Below the pieces are notes generated by a model, which worked only from the letters and a program-made list of their open reading frames with translations, was not told where the DNA came from and did no database searches. Shown piece after piece: positions 45,637 through 54,807 of a stretch of DNA of 64,000 nucleotides (position 1 is the stretch's first letter; each line of letters begins with the position of its first letter). The DNA comes from Ligustrum vulgare. Lineage: Eukaryota; Streptophyta; Magnoliopsida; Lamiales; Oleaceae. The stretch lies in assembly GCA_963555705.1 (NCBI GenBank), contig OY743172.1, positions 67,042,602-67,106,601 of the forward strand, in the 5' to 3' direction. Made by a program: the position numbers and the translations under genes.

Positions 45637-48600
45637 TTATTGAAAATAGCGACGAAGGTGATCTGTGTTCCAAGGATTACACAAAGGTACCCCTGACAAA
45701 TCTTCAATTATGTAGGTACCAGGCACCACCTCGGCTGTGATCCTGTAAGGGCCTTCCCAATTGGGACCCAGAGTCCCTACTCCTGGTTCTTGAGTTGAAA
45801 GAAGAACCTTTTTTAGGACTAAGTCTCCAATATTAAAGCGTCGCCCTTTCACCTTTTTATTGTAGTATCGAGCCATCTTTTCTTGGTATCTGGCCATCAC
45901 TACCTGAGAATCGTTCCGCTTCTCCATGAGGAAATCCAAACCGGCCCTTTGTGCTTCTTCATTTCTCACTTCGTCGTAATTAATCCGTCGAAGTGAGGGT
46001 ACCCCAATTTCAACGGGACATACCGCCTCGGCTCCATATGCCAGTGAAAATGGCGTTTCACCAGTTGCGGTGTGAGAAGTGGTGCGAAGCGCCCATAGCA
46101 CTTGCGGGAGCTCATCTACCCATGCGCTCTTCTTGGACTCTAGCTTCCTTTTCAGGGTGTTCTTTATGGTTTTGTTCACTGCTTCGACTTGCCCATTGGC
46201 CTGTGGGTGATGTGGAGATGAAAACAGCTTTCTAATTCCCAAATCACCACACAACTCGTCCACGCTTCTGTTTTTAAACTGTTTAGCATTGTCGCTAACC
46301 AGCGAATGGGGTACCCCAAACCGGCATATGATATTCTTCCAAATGAACTTGGTGATGTTGGCCTCGGTGATTCTCATAAGTGGTTCAGCCTCGACCCACT
46401 TGGTGAAGTAGTCAATCGCCACTATAGCAAAGCAATTATTTCCGGCTCCCCTAGGCATAGGACCTATAATGTCAACTCCCCATTTTGAAAAAGGCCAGGG
46501 GCTTGTCACTACGGTTAGCCTGTGATGTGGCTGATGCGGTATGGTTGCGTGTCTTTGGCATTTATCACACTTGCGCACAAAGTCATGAGAATCCTTTCGC
46601 ATGGTGGGCCAAAAATATCCCTGTTTGAGGGCTTTCCGAGCTAGCGATAGTGCCCCGGCATGGTTGCCACATATACCTTCATGGATTTCTCTCATTACAT
46701 ATCGCCCTTCCTCAGGCCCAACACATCTTAGCAACGGGGAGGTGAAACTCCGTTTGTAGAGTAGATCATCCAAAAGTACGAAATTTGCAGCATACCTTTG
46801 CAATTTCCGAGCTGCTTCCGGCTCGTTTGGCACTGTCTGATGCCTCAAATATGCAATTAGTGGGTTCATCCAGGATCTCTCTTCTTCTACTGTCAAAATC
46901 TCTGGTCCTGGCTCAATAGAGGAGGTCAACATACGTTCGACCGGGATCAGATTATATAGCTCCGCATCACTGCTGCTTGCTAGTTTGGACAGGGTATCAG
47001 CATTGGCATTTTTTGTCCTGGGGATGTGTTGCAATTCCATTTCTTCAAAGTGTGCTGCCAAATCTCTTACTTTCTTTAAGTAAGCAATCATAGAGGGTTC
47101 TTTGGCAGAAAACTGCCCATTGAATTGATTTACAACGAGCTGTGAATCGCTGTTCGCCACTATGGATTTGATCTTCAAAGCTTTGGCAAGTCTTAACCCA
47201 GCTAACAACGCCTCGTACTCAGCAACGTTGTTCGAAGCTTTGAACTCAAAGCGGATTGCGCTATGTAGTTTAAACCCTTCTGGGCTTATTAGTAATATGC
47301 CCGCACCGGATCGCTCCTTAGCTGATGACCTATCAACAAATAATTCCCATTCCTGGCCATCATCTGTGTTGTCAACCATTTCGACCTCCGGCGTGTGTGT
47401 GAATTCGACTACGAAGTCAGCCAAAGCTTGGCCTTTTATCGTAGTCCGAGGCACATAGTGTATGTCAAACTGGCTGACTTCTATTGCCCATTTCAGTAAT
47501 CTCCCAGATGCATCTGGTTTTTGCAACACTTGTCTCATGGGAAAGTTGGTGAGCACGTGTATGGAGTGTGCTTGAAAGTAGGGATGAAGTTTGCGAGAAG
47601 CGATGAGTAGTGAGAGGGTAAGTTTCTCCATATCTGGGTAGCGTGTCTCCGCATCTAGCATGGCTTTGCTCACGTAATATACTGGAAATTGACTTCCCTC
47701 CTCTTCTCTGATTAATACGGAGCTAACAGCCTCCTTGGACACAGCCAAATACAAGTAGAGAGGCTCGCCAGCCTTTGGCTTTGATAGCAGTGGGGGTCGT
47801 CCCAAGGATGTTTTCAGGTCGGTGAAGGCCTGCTCACACTCTGGTGTCCACTGGAATCGCTTCCCCCCCTTTAGGATTTTGAAAAATGGCAAGCATTTGT
47901 CTGTGGATTTGGAGACGAACCGATTCAAGGCTGCAATTCTTCCCGTTAAGCTTTGCACCTCCTTGGGATTTTGTGGCGATTGCATGTTTAGCAAAGCATT
48001 GATTTTGTCGGGATTGGCTTCGATTCCTCTTTTATTCACCATGAACCCAAGAAATTTTCCAGATGCTACTCCAAATGCACACTTCGCAGGGTTGAGCTTC
48101 ATTCGATATTTCCTCAAAACATCGAAGGCCTCTGACAAATGGCGGATATGATCCGCGGAGATCATGCTTTTGACCAACATGTCATCAACATACACCTCAA
48201 TGGTGTTTCCCAATTGTTTTGCGAACATGCGATTTACTAGCCTTTGATATGTAGCTCCCGCGTCTTTCAAACCAAACGGCATAGCTTTGTAGCAATAGAG
48301 TCCTCTATCCGTTATAAACGAAGTATGCTCCTCGTCCGATTCGTACATGGGGATCTGATTGTATCCGGAGTAAGCATCCATGAAACTTAGCAGCTCATGA
48401 CCTGCTGTGGAGTCGACCAATTGATCGATCCGGGGCAGTGGGAAGCTGTCTTTTGGACATGCCTGGTTCAAGTTCGAAAAATCAATACATACTCTAAGCT
48501 TCCCATTGTGTTTTGGTACCAGAACAGGGTTTGATACCCACTTCGGATAGCGCGATTCTCTGATGAAGCCATTTTTCAATAGCTTCGTGACCTCGTCTTT

Positions 48601-49773
48601 CAAGGCCTCATACTTATCCGAACTCATAGGTCTTCTCTTCTGCCTATGCCCAGGGCTTCGCGGGTCAATCTGGAGTCTGTGGCAGGCCTCCTTAGGATCG
48701 ACCCCAACCATGTCGCCATGCTTCCATGCGAATACATCGAGATTTTGAAGTAGGAAGTCCTTCAATTGACTCTTGTATTCGGTTGGTGAGTCCAGTCCGA
48801 CTTGTAATTCCTTGATTGAGTCTAATGGGTCTACGCCGAAGCACTCCAACCTTTCGGCGGGGGTGGGGCAATTGTCGCCTGCCATCCTTGGGTCCAGATC
48901 CGCTAAATCCTCTTCTAGGATCATCGTGACATCCTTATCTCCAGAGGGTCCTTCACCCAATCTTTCAGGGTCTGGAGCGGCCTCGGCCATGGCTACATCA
49001 CTGATCATGTTTAAGCTTCGATCTTGAAACTTCCGGATTGCATTTGTGTAACAAGCCCGGGATTCTGTTTGGCTTCCCCTCACAGTTGCAACACCATGCT
49101 CCGTAGGGAACTTCATGCAAATGTATTTGGTATGCGTTACAGCCCCCAAGTCAATGAGACCAGGCCTCCCAATTGAGCCATGATAGGAGGAGATTTTGTC
49201 AACTACCAGGAATTCCATAGGGATTCTGGAGTGGGTCGGTGCTTGCCCTACTTCAGTCATAAGGGTTATGGACCCTCTGGGGGTTATGCTATCCCCCGTG
49301 AATCCGTATATCGGATCGGGGACTGGAATGAGAGGAGTGCTGATCCCCATCTTATCAAAAGTTACCCCATAGATCACATTTACCGAGGCACCATCGTCCA
49401 CCATCATCCGTGATAGCCCATTTCGAGCCACCACCACCCTGATAACCAATGCGTCGTTGTGTGGGAAGTGCACCCCAACGGCATCGTTTTGTGTGAAGGT
49501 GATAGGTTCCGTCCGAGGCATTCCCACAGGATGGGAGTGGATATGATAATTCACGTTGGCGGGCTGCTTGGCCTCTCTTATATACCTCTTTTGGGAGTTG
49601 TTTGTGCTCCCCCCTGGGTGGGGGCCTCCCAGTATTGTGTCGATTTCACGGATGGGGTGGTCGGTCACAGGCATAGGAGGTTCCCGTGTGTCTTTGGCAT
49701 GTGCCGAGGCGGTATCTTGGCCCTTATTCCTGTCTCTTTGACGATTGTCAATTCTTTCCTTAGTTGAGTTCTT
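45637..49773 (-). CDS. pol: Element C pol polyprotein
   Basis: One open frame; first ATG 49674, but the frame is continuous with gag through the TGA at 49774-49776. From that Met (1345 residues): protease VDDGASVNV (about 92-100); RT with CIDFSNLNQACPKDSFPLPR (about 396-415), PFGLKDAGATYQR and YVDD at 495-498; first RNase H (about 605-712) with LYLAVSKEAVSSVL, lacking the usual catalytic Asp; second, archaeal-type RNase H (about 775-905) with FVDRSSA, EYEALL, NSDSQL and NADTLSK; integrase (about 985-1345) with an HHCC finger (HEGICGNH, CDKCQR) and a D-D-E core (GVDIIGP, VSDNAKQF, GQVEAVNK). It copies element RNA into DNA and inserts it in the nucleus. No internal stop. Confidence 0.95.
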   Translation of the reverse strand, partial: KNSTKERIDNRQRDRNKGQDTASAHAKDTREPPMPVTDHPIREIDTILGGPHPGGSTNNSQKRYIREAKQPANVNYHIHSHPVGMPRTEPITFTQNDAVGVHFPHNDALVIRVVVARNGLSRMMVDDGASVNVIYGVTFDKMGISTPLIPVPDPIYGFTGDSITPRGSITLMTEVGQAPTHSRIPMEFLVVDKISSYHGSIGRPGLIDLGAVTHTKYICMKFPTEHGVATVRGSQTESRACYTNAIRKFQDRSLNMISDVAMAEAAPDPERLGEGPSGDKDVTMILEEDLADLDPRMAGDNCPTPAERLECFGVDPLDSIKELQVGLDSPTEYKSQLKDFLLQNLDVFAWKHGDMVGVDPKEACHRLQIDPRSPGHRQKRRPMSSDKYEALKDEVTKLLKNGFIRESRYPKWVSNPVLVPKHNGKLRVCIDFSNLNQACPKDSFPLPRIDQLVDSTAGHELLSFMDAYSGYNQIPMYESDEEHTSFITDRGLYCYKAMPFGLKDAGATYQRLVNRMFAKQLGNTIEVYVDDMLVKSMISADHIRHLSEAFDVLRKYRMKLNPAKCAFGVASGKFLGFMVNKRGIEANPDKINALLNMQSPQNPKEVQSLTGRIAALNRFVSKSTDKCLPFFKILKGGKRFQWTPECEQAFTDLKTSLGRPPLLSKPKAGEPLYLYLAVSKEAVSSVLIREEEGSQFPVYYVSKAMLDAETRYPDMEKLTLSLLIASRKLHPYFQAHSIHVLTNFPMRQVLQKPDASGRLLKWAIEVSQFDIHYVPRTTIKGQALADFVVEFTHTPEVEMVDNTDDGQEWELFVDRSSAKERSGAGILLISPEGFKLHSAIRFEFKASNNVAEYEALLAGLRLAKALKIKSIVANSDSQLVVNQFNGQFSAKEPSMIAYLKKVRDLAAHFEEMELQHIPRTKNANADTLSKLASSSDAELYNLIPVERMLTSSIEPGPEILTVEEERSWMNPLIAYLRHQTVPNEPEAARKLQRYAANFVLLDDLLYKRSFTSPLLRCVGPEEGRYVMREIHEGICGNHAGALSLARKALKQGYFWPTMRKDSHDFVRKCDKCQRHATIPHQPHHRLTVVTSPWPFSKWGVDIIGPMPRGAGNNCFAIVAIDYFTKWVEAEPLMRITEANITKFIWKNIICRFGVPHSLVSDNAKQFKNRSVDELCGDLGIRKLFSSPHHPQANGQVEAVNKTIKNTLKRKLESKKSAWVDELPQVLWALRTTSHTATGETPFSLAYGAEAVCPVEIGVPSLRRINYDEVRNEEAQRAGLDFLMEKRNDSQVVMARYQEKMARYYNKKVKGRRFNIGDLVLKKVLLSTQEPGVGTLGPNWEGPYRITAEVVPGTYIIEDLSGVPLCNPWNTDHLRRYFQ

Positions 49774-51603
49774 TCACGGAGCTCTCCTATCAGCTCGATT
49801 GAACTTCTGGCCGCCAGATTTTTGTGTCCGCCCTGTGTCAGGGGGGAAGTCACCTCCCCTTCTCCCCTGTGCTTTTTGGTCGGCTAGCATGTGGATCTCT
49901 CTGCAATCCTCTGTTGCGTGACCGTAATATCTGTGGTAGGCACAGTAAGCCCCAATCATGGGTTGTTTTCCACTTCGGCCGCTTTCCACTCTTCCTTGAG
50001 CCGTGTGAGGATTTTGAGAAGGGGTGTTAGAGTGTAAGTGAGGGATAGCTTCCGTGATTTCTGCTGCAAAGCTAGATCCTGTCCCCGGAAATGGGCGTGG
50101 CGCGCCACCTCGGCTACCGCCGATCCTATCCTTGTTTCCGCCCTTTTTGAGGTCCACTTCATTGGAATATCCAAGGTTGTACCTTCCTTGGGGATGATTA
50201 TCTCTGGCCCTAGCCATTTCCTCCGATACAATCTCTTCCTTCATCAGGTCTACCAGGGTATTGTAATCCCTTGGTTTCCTGCTCCGGACATCCCTCCAAA
50301 ACATGCTAGTCATATCTAGCCCTCCTTTTAGGGCGGAAAACATCTCCGCTTCTGTGATATTTTCGCAGATATGCATTTCTTCAGTGAATCTAGCTAGGTA
50401 GCTTTTCAGAGATTCGTCCCTTCCTTGCCTCAGATCCTGAAGGCGTTGGAGTGGGAGTTGACCAGGCCTGGAAGAAACAAAACCATTCTTAAAAGCAGTT
50501 TTCATATCTCTCCAACTGTGGATGCTGCCAGGAGGGAGTTTTTTATACCATCGTATGGCACTTCCCTCAAGGGTTAAAGCAAAAGCTTTACATTTCAGTG
50601 CCGGGGTGGCCCCGGCTATTTCCATGCTGGCGCGGTAATTTAACAGGTGATCATCAGGATCACCTCGGCCAGAATATTTTGCTATTTCCGGCATCTCAAA
50701 ATCATGGGGGACGGGGCATCTACGGAGGCCCTCCGTGAAGGGACTTACTTCCTCTTCGTCATCCAACTCGTACGACGGCAGCTCGTTATTCTCGTCGTGA
50801 CCGGAATACCCCTGATCACGGTATTGGCCATGGAGCGGCGGAGCGTACTCCTGCCTTTGTGGTGGTGGAACGTGGCCGTAGTTTGGCCTTCCATGGCTCT
50901 GCAACTCGTCGCGAGGATTAGTCCGAACTGCTCCGGCTCTTCTTTCCTGCCTATTCCTAGGCTCATGTGCTGATGCCATCCTTTCTCCCCCCATACCTTG
51001 TTGGTCCCTGTACATTTGACCCTGTGATAGGGCTTCTTCCGCGCGTCGCTCGCGCCTATTTCTAGGCTCTGCGGCATTGTGCCGACCTGGGTTCGTTTGT
51101 CCCCGTCGTTGTCCCCTGAATAACCCTCCTATTCGACTAAAAACACTGCCGGAATTTTCGGGGGAAGCCTCCCTGCGTCTAACTGGTGGTGAGTTCTGTT
51201 CCCCATGTGTTACATGTTCTGGGTCTCGCTCGTAGAAGGGCTCGGATTCCACTTCGTCGTATGCCTGCGGGTCCTGATAATAAGATACAGTGGCCGCCTC
51301 GGACGGTGAATAATGTGGCTGTGAGTATTGCTGAGGCATCACGGGTTCGTTCACAGCGTACCCTCTGGCCATAAAGGCATTCATTGCAGCAGTCTGTTCT
51401 ATTTGCTGCTTCTGCATCTCCAGCATTTGGGCCGCCATGAGTGTCATGTCTCGCATCATGCGGCGATTTCGATGCCGGCGAGGTGGATTAGGTTGTACCA
51501 CTTCCTCGTTGGCATTTTCATGGAGTTCTTGAGGAGCTTCGTCCTCGCTGTTTCGGCCACTTCTTCCCCTACGGGGGTTAACATCACCATCACTTTCATT
51601 CAT
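49774..51603 (-). CDS. gag: Element C gag
   Basis: 609 residues from the ATG at 51603 to a TGA (49774-49776) in the same frame as pol. The N-terminus is charged and disordered, with RRHRNRRMMRD and a Gln/Met-rich helix. The capsid-like Retrotrans_gag region lies around 290-430 (IAKYSGRGDPDDHLLNYR, WRDMKTAFKNGF, LKSYLARFTEEM). A zinc knuckle CAYHRYYGHATEDC sits near the C-terminus, with the same C-H-H-C spacing as in element A. Gag forms the particle in which reverse transcription takes place. Confidence 0.93.
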   Translation of the reverse strand: MNESDGDVNPRRGRSGRNSEDEAPQELHENANEEVVQPNPPRRHRNRRMMRDMTLMAAQMLEMQKQQIEQTAAMNAFMARGYAVNEPVMPQQYSQPHYSPSEAATVSYYQDPQAYDEVESEPFYERDPEHVTHGEQNSPPVRRREASPENSGSVFSRIGGLFRGQRRGQTNPGRHNAAEPRNRRERRAEEALSQGQMYRDQQGMGGERMASAHEPRNRQERRAGAVRTNPRDELQSHGRPNYGHVPPPQRQEYAPPLHGQYRDQGYSGHDENNELPSYELDDEEEVSPFTEGLRRCPVPHDFEMPEIAKYSGRGDPDDHLLNYRASMEIAGATPALKCKAFALTLEGSAIRWYKKLPPGSIHSWRDMKTAFKNGFVSSRPGQLPLQRLQDLRQGRDESLKSYLARFTEEMHICENITEAEMFSALKGGLDMTSMFWRDVRSRKPRDYNTLVDLMKEEIVSEEMARARDNHPQGRYNLGYSNEVDLKKGGNKDRIGGSRGGAPRPFPGTGSSFAAEITEAIPHLHSNTPSQNPHTAQGRVESGRSGKQPMIGAYCAYHRYYGHATEDCREIHMLADQKAQGRRGGDFPPDTGRTQKSGGQKFNRADRRAP

Positions 51604-51639
51604 GCTTCAGAAAATAAGTGTTGCTGCTTTAAACTGTTT

Positions 51640-51930
51640 TCAAGGTAGTTAAATTTATGTTTCAAAGTCCTTTACCTTTTTCAAGGGTGTTTAAACTTAT
51701 GTTTCAAAGTTCTTTACCTTTTTCAAGGTTAACTAGCTTATCTTTCAAAGCTCCTACCTTTTTCAAGGCCAACCAGCTTATCTTTCAAAGCTCCTACCTT
51801 TTTCAAGGCCAACCAGCTTATCTTTCAAAGCTCCTACCTTTTTCAAGGCCAACCAGCTTATCTTTCAAAGCTCCTACCTTTTTTAAGGCCAACCAGCTTA
51901 TCTTTCAAAGCTCCTACCTTTCTACGTGTG
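51640..51930. repeat. 40-bp tandem array in the element C leader
   Basis: CCAGCTTA recurs at 51773, 51813, 51853 and 51893, 40 bp apart, with diverged copies to the left (about seven units in all). The array lies between gag start and PBS, so it is part of the 5' leader of the genomic RNA. A plus-strand frame crossing it is not considered a gene. Confidence 0.92.
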
Positions 51931-51966
51931 GCTTTTTATCATGTGTTTTCGTGGTTAGCAGTATGG

Positions 51967-51985
51967 CTTCCCACAGATGGCGCCA
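51967..51985 (-). other. Element C primer-binding site
   Basis: On the minus strand TGGCGCCATCTGTGGGAAG begins 3 nt after the 5' LTR. This form of PBS is common in Tat-related gypsy elements; I do not name the tRNA. Confidence 0.8.
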
Positions 51986-51988
51986 AAA

Positions 51989-52659
51989 TGTTGACCACAA
52001 AATCCGGCTGGACCTTGGACCAACACGTCTCAGCTCCTCCCTCTTGAACACGTGGATCTCCTGCGCACTAAGATAAACAATCAGCTTGCAAAGGGGGCCG
52101 AGGTGGCTCCCGTTTGCACTCCGATGCCTAAGTCAGTGCTCATTTTAGGCAAATATATATTGGGTGCGGGAGATAAAAGTGTGTAAAAGAGAGAAAAGGG
52201 AGTGAGAGAAATACAGAGTTAAGAGTGAGAAATTGCTAACCCCTTACTTGGAGACAATTGTGCTTCATTTATAGTGGAACTTCTTGTCTCGGATTGCGAC
52301 ACGTGGCATACTTTACACTTGTCATCACCCTAGCTTATGGATGTGACAATCTTGCTTTTCAACCGTAATCATTGCTACATTTCGTAGGGGATGGGCGCCT
52401 GTCACGTCTGGGTAAAGGCAGTGTCCCATCACTGACTCCATCTCTCTCTTCTGGTCAACGCCATAAAGCGCCCCAGCTGAGTAAAAAGCACATCGGCTGG
52501 GCGTTAACCAGGTCGGTTAAAGAGGTTTGCTTGACATACCACCTCGGCATTCATCTCAAGGAGATATTCCAGACCTCAACTGTGGGTCAAGGTCCATTGG
52601 GCCACCATTGGGCCTTCGCTGGTGGATCACTGTACCTTTCTTTGGGTCCGGAGTCAACA
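51989..52659 (-). repeat. Element C 5' LTR
   Basis: 671 bp, the same as the 3' LTR except about 4 substitutions and an 11-bp tandem duplication (the TTGGGCCACCA word near 52600). Confidence 0.95.
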
Positions 52660-52664
52660 GGATG

Positions 52665-53744
52665 AATTTGGCGTTTGAAGGTGCAAAGAGTGAAGCAATA
52701 TGCCTCATAAAAATTCTGATAAGAAGCTAGCAAGCCAACGATTAGTCCAGTTTGTGTTTGAACAATATGAAGAGCAGGAAAGTACTCTAGGAACAAAGAG
52801 ACATAATCAAAGTTGTTATGAACCAGTAACAGAGTTGAGTCCTTGAATCATGCGCGTGTTGCTTGGTGAACTCACACAAGATGTTGTTGAACAGATAAAT
52901 CTACAAAATGCTCATAATGTGGAAAGGTTTACCCAAAGTGGAAATGCACATTATGACAACATGTCTAAACAACTAAATACTTTAAGTGAAACTATGAACA
53001 AGTTAGTGGGCCAGATTTGTCAACCAATTTTGCCAAGTATAGGAAACCATGAACAATTCTTGCCCAATTAAATACTAAGCCCAAATAGGAAAGAAGGTGC
53101 TCACATCATTTAAAGTAGGAGGAGGTTGCACGTAGATTGGGACTTGGTGGACTGAGAAAGGGAAAACGTAGGAATTGAATTCAAATTATAAAAAATTGTA
53201 AAAATGTCCCTATTTGACATATCAACAAGAACCAATTGGTTGATAATCAGCCCATAGCAACTAACGGACCAAGGAGGAGCAGATGGGATACCAAACTATG
53301 GGAAATATGCTCTCAACCGCAGTTGAGCAAGCCAAAGGGGCCCACTACCAGTGGGAGATGCATTAGTCCTTAGTTGGAATTGAAGAGAAGCCATGCCTCT
53401 ATAAAAGACAGCTAGGAATAACAAACAAAGGTTTAAAGACCTACAACGTGCTAATTTACGTGCTATGGCAAATAAGCAATAGAAGGCTTGAGACTAGGCA
53501 CACAAAGAACAGACATACAAAGCAAGACATGAAGTAATGACAGCAGTTAATACAACATTTTTTTGACAAGTCACCCATGATGGAGAAAGTGGGTAGTTAT
53601 TAGGCGACGGACAATTTTTGAACAAGATTGAAGGAAAACTGTTAAAGGAGTAAAAAAGTGAAAAGAGAATGTAGAGATAAGGATCCGATCAATCACTCTC
53701 AAAATAAAGAAACTATGTAATTTTCGTCTATTTTTAAATTTTTT
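52665..53744 (+). other. Element F interior, no recognisable gene
   Basis: Resumes element F after the GGATG duplication. One 73-codon frame (52850-53071) resembles no gag that I know. From about 53530 the sequence resembles the U3 part of LTR G. Confidence 0.4.
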
Positions 53745-53923
53745 TGTAACTTTCAATTACTTTGCAATTCAGTGTGTTTGTACCACTAGGAGTCATTTCG
53801 TTTCATTGTAATCCTCATAAATAAAACACTCCTTGTTGGAACTTTGTCCCAAAATGTTGTTGTTCTTTACACATCGTTGAATCCCTTTAATTGTTAGCGG
53901 CAGTTGATTTTTTGCACGAAACA

Positions 53924-54807
53924 CCCAAATTACGAAAAAAATATTTGATTCGTTCATTAGATATATTGGACAGTTTCATGTATTAGACAGTTAATATTTA
54001 ACCGAGACGAGTATAGCAATACATCAAGATAATTTTATCATCCTTGCTTAGTTTAAGGTTGCGTGTATGCACGCGTGAGGATAATCAATTTTTTTTTCTT
54101 TAAATCTTCCTACAAAATAATCTCTGATCGACAATTTGAGGATTCAACGATCCTAAATCCCCGAATTTATGAAGTCACCGCTTTGTTTGCGTCGTTTTTA
54201 CAAAATTACAAAGATCTACTAAAAGTACGATGGACAAAGAGAGAGTTGACAAGATCTTAGGAAAATTAAAAGTATAGATTACGATGTCTATGTACAATGA
54301 GCCAACAACCGTTGATATATCGACACATAGATTTCATGTGGTGTTCAAGAAAATATTCCATATAGAAGTTTGTGGTGTTCTTAGCATGCAGTAATTTGTG
54401 GCGGCCATGGCTGCGGAGCATTTCCTTTATTCCTTTCTGCTAACCACATGCATTTAATTAATTCCAGACATATATAACCTATCCACCTATATGTTTCATT
54501 TTCATGAAATTCGAATATTGGGAACAACATATTATCACTTGAACTATTGTAGGTTCAATACATATTCGTCACCTGAATTGATTCACTTTGAGCATGTTTG
54601 ATAAGTCAAATAAGATAACTTGAAGAACTTATAAGTTTCATCTATTAAAATAAGCGCCATTTGGTTGATGAGCTTATTTGAAAAGCTAGACCTTATCTCA
54701 AAAACTACTTTTACAAGCTTTTCAATTAAGTTCCATGAGCTTTTCATTTTTTATTCCATTTTTTAGCCTCTTTATTTTTTTAAAATTACACCCTTATACG
54801 ATTGGGG
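53924..54807. other. Spacer, possible MITE edge
   Basis: No gene. 54595-54807 (GAGCATGTTTGATAAGTC...) and 57466-57622 (...CTTATTAGCTTGGTCCGCC) look like the two halves of an older small transposon interrupted by LTR E, but the terminal repeats are weak. Confidence 0.3.

Larger units (their letters stand above)
40562..52659 (-). mobile_element. Element C: young Tat-lineage Ty3/gypsy element with intact antisense gene
   Basis: LTRs (40562-41221 and 51989-52659) begin TGTTGACC and end GTCAACA, with target duplication GGATG on both sides (40557-40561 and 52660-52664). The LTRs differ at about 4 bases plus an 11-bp duplication, so insertion is recent. Minus-strand order: PBS, repeat-bearing leader, gag, one TGA, pol with two RNase H domains, spacer, antisense gene, PPT, 3' LTR. 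All coding regions appear open apart from the TGA between gag and pol. Confidence 0.95.
40351..53923 (+). mobile_element. Element F: degenerate small LTR element that received element C
   Basis: Repeat copies at 40359-40539 and 53745-53923 share about 180 bp, each beginning TGTAAC and ending GAAACA, and are also related to LTR G. After the left copy a PBS-like TTTGGCATGCCTAGTAGGATG follows (from 40541). Element C split it there with target duplication GGATG. The interior resumes at 52665 and holds only short frames. By similarity to LTR G the right LTR reaches upstream to about 53530; the left copy is truncated against element D. No target duplication was found for F. Confidence 0.55.

Noticed and set aside
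51657..52076. 139-codon plus-strand frame crossing the element C leader and 5' LTR
   Set aside because: It reads through the 40-bp array on the strand opposite to gag and into the LTR; no protein family features.
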